From NCBI RefSeq assembly GCF_002005225.1, contig NZ_CP019724.1, positions 2,416,001-2,480,000 of the forward strand: a stretch of DNA of 64,000 bases, written 5' to 3'. A model generated the notes under the pieces. The model searched no databases. It was not told where the DNA came from and saw only the letters and a list, made by a program, of their open reading frames with translations. Positions 1 through 9,571 of the stretch are shown here, one piece after another (positions within the stretch are counted from its first letter, which is position 1; each line of letters starts with the position of its first letter). The stretch is from Streptomyces pactum (lineage in GTDB: Bacteria > Actinomycetota > Actinomycetes > Streptomycetales > Streptomycetaceae). Made by a program: the position numbers and the translations under genes.

Positions 1-1
1 C

Positions 2-1063
2 GGCACCGGCACCGGCACCGGCGGTGAGGGAAAGGCCGAGGTCCCGGCCGGCCTCGCGGACCGGCTCAAGGAGCACGGCATCGACGTCGACCGGTGGAAG
101 GACGGCGGCTGGAAGGACTGGGACAAGGACGAGTGGCTCAGTGAGGCAAAGGACTTCGTCAATCCGGTGATCGAGGGTCTGTGGGAGCCGGACCGGATGC
201 AGTCCGCGACCGAGGCCGACAAGACCGTCACGACCAAGGACACCGCCGCGGACCAGGGCGCCACCGACCCGGAGCCGACGCCCGTCGAGGCCGTGGCCGA
301 GAAGACGCCGTACCACGACAACGCCGCCCCGGTCGGCAAGGTCTTCTTCGACTCCCCGGAGGGTTCGATGGTCTGCTCCGGCACGGTCGTCAAGGACGCG
401 AACCACCCGGGCAAGTCCAACCTGGTCTGGACCGCGGGCCACTGCGTGCACGCCGGCGGCAGCGGCGGCTGGTACCGCAACATCGCCTTCGTACCGTCGT
501 ACAACGATCTCGGCAAGGCCGAGGCGGAGCTGGCGAGCGCGACGACCACCGAGATGGCCCCGTACGGCACCTGGTGGGCCGACTGGGCCTCGACCTCGAA
601 CCAGTGGATCAAGGGCGGTGCGGAGGACGGCGGCGACGGAGCCGCGTACGACTACTCCGTGCTGCACGTGAAGCCGGAGCAGGGCGGCAAGTCCCTGGAG
701 GAGACGGTCGGCGCCGCCTTGGAGGTGGACTTCTCCGCCCCTTCCGCGACGGAGGTCGCCAGCATGGGCGCCTGGGGCTACCCGGCCGCCGCGCCGTACA
801 ACGGCCTGGAGATGTTCAAGTGCGTCGACCGGCCCGGCCGGCTGTCGCTGAGCCCGTCGCTGCCGACGATGTACCGCATCGGCTGCACCATGACCGGCGG
901 CTCGTCCGGCGGTGGCTGGTTCCGGGTGGTGGACGGCGAGACCAAGCTGGTCTCGAACACCTCGATCGGCCCGCTGGAGAACACCTGGCTGGCGGGACCG
1001 CAGCTCGGCCGGGAAGCCGAGGCCATGTACCAGAAGATGAGTCAGACGTACGGCGGCCGGTGA
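2..1063 (+). CDS. Trypsin-like serine peptidase, 5' end outside window
   Basis: This is the C-terminal part of a secreted chymotrypsin-fold (S1-like) peptidase. The frame is open from the first bases of the window, so the true start and any signal peptide lie to the left. The in-frame GTG at 167 is internal. The visible catalytic triad is His in TAGHC (440-442), Asp in YDYSVLHV (650-652) and Ser in GGSSGGGW (905-907), in normal S1 order. The N-terminal visible stretch is Gly/Thr-rich and then acidic, a likely linker or propeptide. Family members are exported and cleave extracellular proteins; the specificity is not readable here. A strong hairpin follows the stop codon. Confidence 0.85.
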   Translation, partial: GTGTGTGGEGKAEVPAGLADRLKEHGIDVDRWKDGGWKDWDKDEWLSEAKDFVNPVIEGLWEPDRMQSATEADKTVTTKDTAADQGATDPEPTPVEAVAEKTPYHDNAAPVGKVFFDSPEGSMVCSGTVVKDANHPGKSNLVWTAGHCVHAGGSGGWYRNIAFVPSYNDLGKAEAELASATTTEMAPYGTWWADWASTSNQWIKGGAEDGGDGAAYDYSVLHVKPEQGGKSLEETVGAALEVDFSAPSATEVASMGAWGYPAAAPYNGLEMFKCVDRPGRLSLSPSLPTMYRIGCTMTGGSSGGGWFRVVDGETKLVSNTSIGPLENTWLAGPQLGREAEAMYQKMSQTYGGR

Positions 1064-1081
1064 CACGCACGCGCACGTGCT

Positions 1082-1117
1082 GAGGGCCCGCCCCCTGTCG
1101 GCAGGGGGCGGGCCCTC
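1082..1117. terminator. Bidirectional hairpin terminator between convergent genes
   Basis: A perfect 16-bp stem (1082-1097 with 1102-1117) and a 4-nt loop lie between the peptidase stop (1063) and the hflX stop (1144). There is no T-run, which is normal for Streptomyces terminators. The convergent position suggests that it serves both genes. Confidence 0.85.
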
Positions 1118-1143
1118 GTCGTCGCTGTGCGACCGAGCGGACC

Positions 1144-2637
1144 TCAGGCGAGCGGGACCGGAACGTACGGCGTGAGCTCCGCCGCCAGTTCCTCGTGCAC
1201 CCGCACCTTGAGCAGGGTGCCCTCCGGGGTGTGCTCCTCGGAGATCACCTCGCCCTCGTCATGGGCACGGGCGACCAGCTTGCCGTGGGTGTACGGCACG
1301 AGCGCCTCGATCTCGACCGACGGGCGCGGCAGATCGTTGTCGAGCAGAGCGAGCAGTTCGTCGATGCCCTGGCCGGTGCGCGCCGAGACGGCGATGGACC
1401 GCTTCTCGGTCCGCAGCAGCCGCTGGAGCACCAGCGGGTCGGCCATGTCGGCCTTGTTGATCACGACGATCTCGGGTACTTCGGTGGCGCCGACGTCCCT
1501 GATCACCTCGCGCACGGCGGCCAACTGCTCCTCCGGGACCGGGTGCGAACCGTCCACCACGTGCAGGATCAGGTCGGAGTCGCCGACCTCCTCCATCGTG
1601 GAGCGGAACGCCTCGACCAAGTGGTGCGGCAGGTGCCGGACGAAGCCGACGGTGTCCGCCAGGGTGTACAGCCGGCCGCTCGGTGTCTCGGCGCGGCGCA
1701 CGGTCGGGTCGAGAGTGGCGAACAGCGCGTTCTCCACCAGCACGCCCGCGCCCGTGAGGCGGTTGAGCAGCGAGGACTTGCCCGCGTTGGTGTAACCCGC
1801 GATGGCGACGGACGGCACCTTGTGGCGCTTGCGCTCCTGGCGCTTGATCTCGCGGCCGGTCTTCATGTCCGCGATCTCGCGGCGCATCTTCGCCATCTTC
1901 TCGCGGATCCGGCGCCGGTCCGTCTCGATCTTGGTCTCACCGGGGCCGCGGGTGGCGAGACCGCCGCCCTTGCCGCCACCCATCTGCCGGGACAGCGACT
2001 GACCCCAGCCGCGCAGCCTCGGCAGCATGTACTGCATCTGCGCGAGCGCGACCTGTGCCTTGCCCTCTCGGGACTTGGCGTGCTGGGCGAAGATGTCCAG
2101 GATCAGGGCCGTACGGTCGATGACCTTGACCTTGACGACGTCCTCGAGGTGGATGAGCTGACCCGGGCTGAGCTCACCGTCGCAGATGACGGTGTCCGCG
2201 CCCGTGTCGAGGACGACGTCGCGCAGTTCCTCGGCCTTGCCGGAGCCGATGTAGGTGGCGGCGTCGGGCTTGTCACGGCGCTGGACGACTCCGTCGAGCA
2301 CGAGCGCGCCGGCGGTCTCCGCGAGGGCGGCCAGCTCGGCGAGGGAGTTCTCCGCGTCCTGCACGGTGCCCGAGGTCCACACGCCGACGAGGACGACCCG
2401 CTCCAGACGGAGCTGGCGGTATTCGACCTCGGTGACGTCCTCGAGCTCGGTGGAGAGGCCCGCCACCCGGCGCAGGGCCGCGCGGTCGGAGCGGTCGAAC
2501 TGCTCACCGTCCCACTTCGGGTCGATGTCGTGGCTCCAGGCGACGTCCTCTTCCATCAGGGCATCGGCCCGGAGGCCCTCGGGATAGGTCTGCTCGAGAC
2601 GCTTCGTGTCCTGGGAGGGGGAAGAAGAGGAGGTCAT
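1144..2637 (-). CDS. hflX: GTPase HflX
   Basis: This 497-aa ribosome-associated GTPase splits or rescues stalled 70S ribosomes, often under heat or antibiotic stress. The N-terminal HflX domain spans about residues 60-260 and includes the glycine-rich loop QMGGGKGGGLATRGPGETK. The Era-like G domain has the P-loop GYTNAGKSS (281-289), DTVGF (328-332) and NKAD (394-397). The frame is open further upstream, but the ATG at 2637 is preceded by an AAGGA ribosome-binding site 4-5 nt away and fits family length. It is convergent with the peptidase gene and downstream of the M1 peptidase on the same strand. Confidence 0.93.
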   Translation of the reverse strand: MTSSSSPSQDTKRLEQTYPEGLRADALMEEDVAWSHDIDPKWDGEQFDRSDRAALRRVAGLSTELEDVTEVEYRQLRLERVVLVGVWTSGTVQDAENSLAELAALAETAGALVLDGVVQRRDKPDAATYIGSGKAEELRDVVLDTGADTVICDGELSPGQLIHLEDVVKVKVIDRTALILDIFAQHAKSREGKAQVALAQMQYMLPRLRGWGQSLSRQMGGGKGGGLATRGPGETKIETDRRRIREKMAKMRREIADMKTGREIKRQERKRHKVPSVAIAGYTNAGKSSLLNRLTGAGVLVENALFATLDPTVRRAETPSGRLYTLADTVGFVRHLPHHLVEAFRSTMEEVGDSDLILHVVDGSHPVPEEQLAAVREVIRDVGATEVPEIVVINKADMADPLVLQRLLRTEKRSIAVSARTGQGIDELLALLDNDLPRPSVEIEALVPYTHGKLVARAHDEGEVISEEHTPEGTLLKVRVHEELAAELTPYVPVPLA

Positions 2638-2784
2638 TGGATCCTTACGTAGCTGGATTCGAATCGCGCGGCACTGATACCGCGACATTCCGCACAACGC
2701 ACGAGTCGCCGTGGAGATTCCCGCGGTGCCCCTGCCGTGCCGTCCCGAAGATGGTCGCACGGCACGGGCCGTCTCGTCACCGGC

Positions 2785-4311
2785 TTATTCCCCGCGCGCC
2801 TTCCCGGTGCCGGCCGCCGGCGCCTGGTCGGTCGCCGTCGGCTTCCAGTCCGGGTGGCCGGGCATCGGCGGGGTCTTCTCGCCGTACAGCCAGGCCTGGA
2901 AGAAGCCGCCCAGGTCTCGGCCGGAGATCTCGGAGGCGAGCCGGACGAAGTCGGCGGTCGTTGCCGTGCCGTCCCGGTGACGGCTGACCCAGGCACGTTC
3001 GAGGCGCTCGAAGGCGGGGCGGCCGACCTCCTGGCGCAGGGCGTAGAGCACGAGGGCGGCACCGTCGTACACGTTGGAGCGGAAGATCCCGGTCTTGCTG
3101 CCGTTCTTCGGCGGCTCGGGAGCGGCCGGCGGTCCGCCCGCCGCGCGCCAGCGGTCGGAGGCGCCGTAGGCGGCCTTCATGCGCGCCGCCATGGGCTTGT
3201 CCGCGGTCTCCTGCGCGTACAGCGCCTCGTACCAGGTGGCGTGTCCCTCGTTGAGCCACAGGTCGGACCAGGTGCCCGGGCTGACGCTGTTGCCGAACCA
3301 CTGGTGGGCCAGCTCGTGCACCATGATCGACTCGGTGTACCACCTGGGGTAGGCGGGTTCGGTGAACAGCTCCCGCTCGAAGAGGGAGAGGGTCTGGGTC
3401 TCGAGTTCGAAGCCGGTGGTGGCGTCGGCGATGAGCAGGCCGTAGGTCTCGAAGGGGTAGCGCCCGACCTTGTCCTCCATCCAGGCGATCTGGCCGGGGG
3501 TCTTCTCCAGCCACGGTTCGAGCGCCGCGCGGTGCTTCGTCGGCACGACGTCCCGCACGGGCAGTCCGTGCGGACCGGTGCGGTGCAGGACCGTGGAGCG
3601 GCCGATGGACACCTGGGCCAGCTCGGTGGCCATCGGGTGCTCGGTGCGGTACGTCCAGGTGGTCGCTCCGCCGGCCCGGTCCACGCTCGTCGGCAGGCCG
3701 TTGGCGACGGCCGTGAGCCCGTCGGGGGCGGTCACGCTGATGGTGAAGCGCGCCTTGTCGGAGGGGTGGTCGTTGCAGGGGAAGACCAGGTGGGCGACGT
3801 CGGCCTGGTTGGCCATGGCGAGGCCGTCGGAGGTACGCACCCAGCCGCCCTGGCGGTCCTCGGGGTACACGGGGTCGCTGCTGTGCCGCACGGTGATACG
3901 CGTCCACTCCCCCTCGTCGAGCGCGTCCTCGGGCGTGACGACGAGGTCCTCGCCGGCCGTGGCGAAGCCGGCGGGCTCGCCGTCGACCTCGACGGAGTCG
4001 ACCTCGCCGTGCGCGAAGTCGAGGTTGACCCGGTCGAGGTCGGCCGTCGTCCGGGCGTCGATGGTGGTGACGGCCTTCAGCGGCTCGCTGTTGCCGCCGG
4101 AGTAGGTGAAGGACAGGTCGTAGGCCACCACGTCGTAGCCGGGATTGCCCAGGTGCGGGAAGAGGCGGTCGCCGACGCCCAGGGGGGCGGGCGGGGCGCT
4201 CGCGGCGACCAGGCAGACGGAGACGGCCGAGGCGAGCAGCGCCGCGGCCCTGAACCGGCGGCGGGACCACGCGCGGGGCCGCGGAGTCGGGGGGTGAGGG
4301 GTGTGCAGCAT
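2785..4311 (-). CDS. M1-family zinc metallopeptidase, exported
   Basis: This 508-aa protein begins with a twin-arginine-like basic stretch (RRRFRAAALLASAVSVCLVAA, split here around residues 17-37), consistent with export. The N-terminal beta-rich aminopeptidase-N-like domain (about 55-245) is followed by the gluzincin catalytic domain with HELAH (332-336) and the third zinc ligand in NEGH (Glu355). The exopeptidase motif GAMEN is replaced by GFELET (300-305), so aminopeptidase specificity is uncertain. It ends after about 500 residues and lacks the C-terminal helical domain of full-length M1 enzymes, as in other short actinobacterial members. Confidence 0.88.
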   Translation of the reverse strand: MLHTPHPPTPRPRAWSRRRFRAAALLASAVSVCLVAASAPPAPLGVGDRLFPHLGNPGYDVVAYDLSFTYSGGNSEPLKAVTTIDARTTADLDRVNLDFAHGEVDSVEVDGEPAGFATAGEDLVVTPEDALDEGEWTRITVRHSSDPVYPEDRQGGWVRTSDGLAMANQADVAHLVFPCNDHPSDKARFTISVTAPDGLTAVANGLPTSVDRAGGATTWTYRTEHPMATELAQVSIGRSTVLHRTGPHGLPVRDVVPTKHRAALEPWLEKTPGQIAWMEDKVGRYPFETYGLLIADATTGFELETQTLSLFERELFTEPAYPRWYTESIMVHELAHQWFGNSVSPGTWSDLWLNEGHATWYEALYAQETADKPMAARMKAAYGASDRWRAAGGPPAAPEPPKNGSKTGIFRSNVYDGAALVLYALRQEVGRPAFERLERAWVSRHRDGTATTADFVRLASEISGRDLGGFFQAWLYGEKTPPMPGHPDWKPTATDQAPAAGTGKARGE

Positions 4312-4406
4312 CCCCCACGGCTATCAGCGCGTGCCCGCGCCTCGGCGACGGCGCGCGCCCGGGGCACCCGAACGGGTACGTCCCGGCGGCCGGCGACCGG
4401 TCCGGC

Positions 4407-6575
4407 TCAGACTCCCGTGGTCTGCGGCTGCGCTCTGCTCACGTCGTACACACCGGCGACGTCGCGCATCGCGCGCATGAGGGCGGGCAGCCGCGCGGCG
4501 TCCGGGAGCAGGACGGTGTAGGTGTGACGGACCCGCTGCCGGTCGGGGGGTTCGACGGTCGCGGAGACGATCTCGGCGCCTTCGAGGGCCATGGCCTCGG
4601 TGAGATCGGCCAGGAGGTGCGGGCGGCCGAACGATTCGGCGAGCAGGGTGACCCGGCACTGGGAGCTCTCTCCCCAGCGCACGCCGACCTCCGCGCGCCC
4701 CGCGCTCTTCATCCGCGCCACCACCGCGCACTGGGATCGGTGCACGGTCACCACTCCCCCGCGCACGGCGAAGCCGGTGATCTCGTCGAGTGGTACGGGG
4801 GTGCAGCAGCCTGCCAGCCGCACGGTCGCGCCCGGCGGGTCGACGAGCACGTCGGCGGAGGCGGGGCGGACGGCCGGGCCGTCGGACGTGGGGCGCGAGG
4901 CGGGCGCCCCGCCGGTGGCGGGATGCCGGGACGTCGCCTCCGCATCGGCGGGCACCTGCTCCCGGCGCGCCGCGAGCCGGCGCTGGATGGCGATCCGCGC
5001 CGCGGGCGTGCGGGCGTGCTCCAGCCACTCCCTGGAGGGCTCGGAGGCGGGGTCCTGGCCCATCAGGAGCTGCACCGTGTCGCCGTCCCGCAGCACCGTG
5101 CTCATGGTCGCCAGGCGGCCGTTGACCCGGGCGCCGATGGTCGCGTGCGCGTCCTCGCCGTACTGGGCGTACGCGGCGTCCACGCAGGTCGCGCCCTCGG
5201 GCAGGCCGAGGGTGCCGCCGTCGGGCCGGAAGACGGTGATCTCCCGGTCCTGGGCGAGGTCCTCGCGGAGGGTGGACCAGAAGGTGTCGGGGTCGGGGGC
5301 GCCCCGCTGCCAGTCGAGCAGCCGGGAGAGCCAGCCGGGCCGGGTCGGGTCGGCGCGCTCGCCCTCGCCCGCGGTCTGCTCCTCCGACGGCGGGGCGTAG
5401 GGATTGCCGAGCGCGACGACGCCGGCCTCGGCGACCTTGTGCATCTGGTGGGTGCGGATGAGGACCTCGACGACCTGGCCGTCCTGCGCGCGGGCCACCG
5501 CGGTGTGCAGCGACTGGTACAGGTTGAACTTGGGTACGGCGATGAAGTCCTTGAACTCGGAGACGACGGGCGTCATGCAGGTGTGCAGCTCGCCGAGGAC
5601 GGCATAGCAGTCGGCGTCCTCCTGGACCAGCACCAGGAGGCGGCCGAAGTCGGCGCCGCCCAGTGGGCCGCGTTTGCGGGAGACGCGGTGCACGGAGACG
5701 AAGTGGCGGGGGCGGATGAGGACTTCGGCGGTGATGTCGGCCTCGCGCAGCACCTTGCGCACCTCGTCGGCCACGGCGGCGAGCGGGTCGTCCGCGCGGG
5801 CGGCGTTCTCGTCGACCAGCGCCCGCGTGTGCTGGTACTCCTCGGGGTGCATGACCGCGAAGACGAGATCCTCCAGCTCTGACTTGAGCGCCTGTACGCC
5901 GAGCCGTTCGGCGAGCGGGATGAGCACGTCCCGGGTGACCTTGGCGATGCGTTCCTGTTTCTCCCGGCGCATGACGCCGAGGGTGCGCATGTTGTGCAGC
6001 CGGTCGGCGAGTTTGATCGACATCACGCGGACGTCGTTGCCGGTGGCGAGGAGCATCTTGCGGAAGGTCTCGGGCTCGGCGGCGGCGCCGTAGTCGACCT
6101 TCTCCAGCTTGGTGACACCGTCGACGAGGTAGCGGACCTCGGCGCCGAACTGCTCGCCCACCTGGTCGAGCGTCACGTCGGTGTCCTCGACGGTGTCGTG
6201 GAGGAGGGAGGCGGTCAGGGTGGTGGTCTCCGCGCCGAGTTCGGCGAGGATCAGGGTCACGGCGAGGGGGTGGGTGATGTACGGCTCGCCGCTCTTGCGC
6301 ATCTGGCCGCGGTGCGAGGACTCCGCCAGCACGTAGGCGCGGCGCAGTGGATCGAGGTCGGCGTCGGGGTGGTGGGCGCGGTGGGCCTCGACGACGTGGC
6401 CGATGGCGTCGGGCAGCCGGCCGCGGGCGGTGGAGCCGAGCAGTGCGGCGCGGCCCAGGCGGCGCAGGTCGATCCGGGGGCGGGCCTTCCTGCGGGGCGC
6501 GGCCGGCGCGACGGCACCGTTGGCCGCGGGCGTCACAGGGCCTGGGCTCGCTGGATTCACGGCCTCCGCGTTCAT
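4407..6575 (-). CDS. rshA: RelA/SpoT homologue (RSH), RshA-type
   Basis: This is a 722-aa long RSH protein for (p)ppGpp metabolism. The hydrolase HD domain is intact: H102, HDTVED at 126-131 and KLADRLHNMRT near 188. The synthetase-like domain keeps the FKDFIAVPKFNLYQSLHT block and the VEVLIRT glutamate but has diverged elsewhere: RPKH has become RPRH, and the IAIR and AAHW blocks are lost. TGS and C-terminal ACT domains follow. Length and neighbours match S. coelicolor rshA, the second RSH gene. The ATG at 6575 has GGAGG 6 nt upstream; the GTG at 6626 has no such site. A weak upstream promoter candidate (TGTCAG/AGTTTA on the plus strand, 6771 and 6750) has only 15-bp spacing. Confidence 0.88.
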   Translation of the reverse strand: MNAEAVNPASPGPVTPAANGAVAPAAPRRKARPRIDLRRLGRAALLGSTARGRLPDAIGHVVEAHRAHHPDADLDPLRRAYVLAESSHRGQMRKSGEPYITHPLAVTLILAELGAETTTLTASLLHDTVEDTDVTLDQVGEQFGAEVRYLVDGVTKLEKVDYGAAAEPETFRKMLLATGNDVRVMSIKLADRLHNMRTLGVMRREKQERIAKVTRDVLIPLAERLGVQALKSELEDLVFAVMHPEEYQHTRALVDENAARADDPLAAVADEVRKVLREADITAEVLIRPRHFVSVHRVSRKRGPLGGADFGRLLVLVQEDADCYAVLGELHTCMTPVVSEFKDFIAVPKFNLYQSLHTAVARAQDGQVVEVLIRTHQMHKVAEAGVVALGNPYAPPSEEQTAGEGERADPTRPGWLSRLLDWQRGAPDPDTFWSTLREDLAQDREITVFRPDGGTLGLPEGATCVDAAYAQYGEDAHATIGARVNGRLATMSTVLRDGDTVQLLMGQDPASEPSREWLEHARTPAARIAIQRRLAARREQVPADAEATSRHPATGGAPASRPTSDGPAVRPASADVLVDPPGATVRLAGCCTPVPLDEITGFAVRGGVVTVHRSQCAVVARMKSAGRAEVGVRWGESSQCRVTLLAESFGRPHLLADLTEAMALEGAEIVSATVEPPDRQRVRHTYTVLLPDAARLPALMRAMRDVAGVYDVSRAQPQTTGV

Positions 6576-6805
6576 GGGCACCTCCGGCTGCACGGACCGG
6601 CGGACGGGGTATCCCAGGGCGGACACGGCTCAGGGGATGGTGTCGGTCCCCCGTCCGGGCCGGTGCTTGATGCTATCGAGCCCATCGCGTGCGGCCGACC
6701 GCCTCTCGCCGAGCGTGAAACGGATCACCCATTCGAGCGATGGTCCGAGAGTTTACGTTTTCGCACTGAATGTCAGGGTCTGAGTGCCGTCGACCGGACG
6801 GCGGT

Positions 6806-7699
6806 TCAAGCGATCACCCCTTCCAGCCATCCGGCGTCGATCTCGCCCTCGGCGACGATCACCGCGGGGCCGGTCATCTCGATCTCGCCGTCGGGGCGCT
6901 CGGTGATCACCAGGGTGCCGCCGGGCACGTCGACGGTGTACGTCGCCGGAGTACCGGTGACCGCCGGGTCGGCGCCGTCCCGGCGGGCGGTGGCGACGGC
7001 GACGGCGCACGCGCCGGTGCCGCAGGAGCGGGTCTCCCCGGAGCCGCGCTCGTGCACGCGCATCGCCACCTGGCGGGGGCCGCGGTCGACCACGAACTCG
7101 ACGTTGACGCCGTCCGGGTAGGCCGTGGCGGGCCGGAAGGGCGGCGGAGAGTACAGGTCGCCGGCGTCGGCGAGGTCGGCGACGAAGGCGACCGCGTGCG
7201 GGTTGCCCATGTTCACGTTCCGCGCGGGCCAGTCGCGCTCGCCGACGCTCACCTCGACGTCCCCCTCGGGGAGCAGCGCGCGGCCCATGCCGACGGTGAT
7301 GTCGCCCGCGGCGGAGCCGTTGTCGGACACGGCCTTGGCGATGTGCACGGTCTTCACGCCGCCGCGCGTGGCGATGGCGAGGTCACCCTCGGTGGCGTGC
7401 CCGGCACGCTGGAGGTAGCGCGCGAAGACCCGTACGCCGTTGCCGCACATCTCCGCGACCGAGCCGTCGCCGTTGCGGTAGTCCATGAACCACTCCGCCT
7501 CGGCCGCCATGTCCTTGGCCTCGGGGTGGGCCGCGGACCGCACCACGTGCAGCAGTCCGTCGCCGCCGATGCCCGCGCGTCGGTCGCACAGGGCGGCCAC
7601 GGCGGCGGGGGGCAGGTCGATGGCGTTCTCCGGGTCCGGGACGATCACGAAGTCGTTCTCGGTGCCGTGACCCTTGAGGAAGGCGATCCGCGTGCTCAT
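6806..7699 (-). CDS. dapF: Diaminopimelate epimerase
   Basis: This 297-aa cytosolic enzyme interconverts LL- and meso-diaminopimelate. It supplies lysine biosynthesis and peptidoglycan (Streptomyces walls use the LL form). Both active-site cysteines are visible: Cys85 in EMCGNGVR and Cys226 in RSCGTGA, in the two pseudo-symmetric halves. The length is typical of the PLP-independent epimerase family. It lies upstream of rshA on the same strand, separated by 230 bp, so separate promoters are likely. Confidence 0.96.
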   Translation of the reverse strand: MSTRIAFLKGHGTENDFVIVPDPENAIDLPPAAVAALCDRRAGIGGDGLLHVVRSAAHPEAKDMAAEAEWFMDYRNGDGSVAEMCGNGVRVFARYLQRAGHATEGDLAIATRGGVKTVHIAKAVSDNGSAAGDITVGMGRALLPEGDVEVSVGERDWPARNVNMGNPHAVAFVADLADAGDLYSPPPFRPATAYPDGVNVEFVVDRGPRQVAMRVHERGSGETRSCGTGACAVAVATARRDGADPAVTGTPATYTVDVPGGTLVITERPDGEIEMTGPAVIVAEGEIDAGWLEGVIA

Positions 7700-7841
7700 T
7701 CCTCGATCGTACGGGGTCGGTACGACAGAACGTCGAGGAGCGGACGCGCGCGGAGGAGGCGCCGGGGCGGAGAGCCGCGTGAAGGAGGGGCGGACGCGGA
7801 ACGCCCGCCCGCACCGGTGTTGCCCGGGCAGTGTGCTCGTG

Positions 7842-8342
7842 TCAGCCGCGCAGGCGGGCGACCCGCCACACGGCGAGGACGACGACGGCGGCGACCGCGA
7901 GGGCGTACACGAGGATCATCCGCCAGTCGGCACGGCGTCCCGAGCCGCGCTGCGGCAGGCCCGGCCAGGTGTAGCCGACCCGGCGGGCGGCCATCATGCC
8001 CCAGCCGGCCGCGCAGGAGCAGATCAGCAGCCCCAGCATCGCGATGACGGCGCCGCTGTCGCCGAAGTCGAAGGCGAGCGGGAAGGCGAACATCAGGGAG
8101 CCGACCGCGGCCAGGCACACGATGGGCGCCAGTTGCCAGATCCGCAGCCGTCGCTGCGGACGCAGCTCGACCTCGACCTCGTCCCCGTACATCTCGTCGG
8201 GCTCGGGACCGTCGGCGGACACGCCCTCCGGCGTCTCGTCGGGGCCGTCGGGGCTCAGCGAGGCTCCGTCCGGCTCCGGGCCGCCGTGGTCGGCGCTGCC
8301 GTGCTCGGCGCTTGGTGCGGTGTCGCGAGGGCCGGCCTCCAT
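7842..8342 (-). CDS. Small membrane protein of unknown function
   Basis: This 166-aa protein has an acidic, Pro/Gly-rich N-terminal tail (about 1-60). Three predicted transmembrane segments follow: APIVCLAAVGSLMFAF, GAVIAMLGLLICSCAAGW and MILVYALAVAAVVVLAVW. I do not recognise a named domain. The start at ATG 8342 has GGGAGGG about 10 nt upstream; a GTG at 8348 and a TTG at 8360 in the same frame are alternatives. It lies between miaA and dapF on the same strand and could be cotranscribed with dapF (142-bp gap). Confidence 0.7.
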   Translation of the reverse strand: MEAGPRDTAPSAEHGSADHGGPEPDGASLSPDGPDETPEGVSADGPEPDEMYGDEVEVELRPQRRLRIWQLAPIVCLAAVGSLMFAFPLAFDFGDSGAVIAMLGLLICSCAAGWGMMAARRVGYTWPGLPQRGSGRRADWRMILVYALAVAAVVVLAVWRVARLRG

Positions 8343-8449
8343 CGCCACGCGCCCTCCCAACTAGGATTCACTCGGTCGATCGAAGCTCGATGATGGCACG
8401 CCGCCGAAGGCCCGGATGACGGCCGGGGCGTCCCGATGCCATCACGTGA

Positions 8450-9388
8450 TCAGGCTGTAACCGGTCGTTCGACCAACGACAGGGCGAGCTGCGGAAGTTC
8501 CGTGCGGTCCGCCACAGCCCCACTCAACCAGTGCACCCGCGGATCGCGCCTGAACCACGAATCCTGACGGCGCGCGAAGCGTTTGGTGGCACGGACGGTC
8601 TCGGCCCGCGCCTCGTCCAGCGTGCACTCGCCGGCGAGCGCCGCGAGCACCTGCTGGTAGCCGAGCGCGCGCGACGCCGTACGCCCCTCGCGCAACCCCT
8701 GGGCCTCGAGTGCGCGTACCTCCTCGACCAGGCCCGCCTCCCACATCCGGTCGACGCGGTGGGCGATCCGCTCGTCCAGCTCGGGGCGCGCCACGTCGAC
8801 GCCGATCTGCACGGTGTCGTAGACGGAGTCGTGGCCGGGGAGGTTGGCCGTGAAGGGCTTGCCGGTGATCTCGATCACCTCGAGGGCGCGCACGATCCGG
8901 CGCCCGTTGCCGGGCAGGATGGCCCGCCCGGCCTCCGGGTCGGCGGCGGCCAGGCGGGCGTGCAGCTCCCCGGGGCCCCGCAGCGCGAGCTCTTCCTCAA
9001 GCCGGGCCCTGACCTCCGGGTCGGTGCCGGGGAACTCCAGGTTGTCGACGGCGCCGCGGACGTAGAGGCCGGAGCCGCCGACGAGGACCGGCCAGCGTCC
9101 GTCGGCGAGCAGCGCGTCGATCCGCTCCCGCGCCAGCCTCTGGTACTCGGCGACGGACGCCGTGACCGTCACGTCCCAGATGCCGAGCAGATGGTGCGGG
9201 ACGTCTCCGCGTTCCTCGGGCGTCAGCTTGGCGGTGCCGATGTCCATCCCACGGTAGAGCTGCATGGAGTCGGCGTTGACGACCTCGCCGCCGAGCCGCT
9301 GGGCCAGGAAGACGCCCAGATCGGACTTTCCGGCCGCGGTGGGTCCGACTACGGCGATGACGCGGGGGGCGGGGGGTGCGCTGCTCAC
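8450..9388 (-). CDS. miaA: tRNA dimethylallyltransferase
   Basis: This 312-aa enzyme transfers a dimethylallyl group to A37 of tRNAs that read codons starting with U. The P-loop GPTAAGKS is at residues 15-22. DSMQLYRGMDIGTAK (prenyl/tRNA binding) and LVGGSGLYVRG are conserved. The C-terminal RALGYQ and KRFARRQDSWFRRDP blocks are typical. The open frame runs far upstream, but the GTG at 9388 gives family length and leaves only two residues or so before the conserved core begins to build. The product is the substrate for MiaB, encoded about 2 kb upstream on the same strand. Confidence 0.94.
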   Translation of the reverse strand: MSSAPPAPRVIAVVGPTAAGKSDLGVFLAQRLGGEVVNADSMQLYRGMDIGTAKLTPEERGDVPHHLLGIWDVTVTASVAEYQRLARERIDALLADGRWPVLVGGSGLYVRGAVDNLEFPGTDPEVRARLEEELALRGPGELHARLAAADPEAGRAILPGNGRRIVRALEVIEITGKPFTANLPGHDSVYDTVQIGVDVARPELDERIAHRVDRMWEAGLVEEVRALEAQGLREGRTASRALGYQQVLAALAGECTLDEARAETVRATKRFARRQDSWFRRDPRVHWLSGAVADRTELPQLALSLVERPVTA

Positions 9389-9571
9389 CGCACCAGTCTC
9401 GCAAACCTCTCGCCCGGCCCTCGAACGAGTTACGTGACGGTGCGGGGCCGGGATCGTTGCCCGTTGCGAGATTCCCGCGCCCCGGACCACCGGGGCCACG
9501 GCCCCGGCCACGCAAACGGACGCACCGGATGCCGCGGGATTTCGCCCGCACGAGTAATGTATGGAGTTGAT

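Noticed and set aside
2737..4521. 594-aa plus-strand open frame
   Set aside because: It is antisense to the M1 peptidase gene, whose HELAH motif and codon use identify the real strand.
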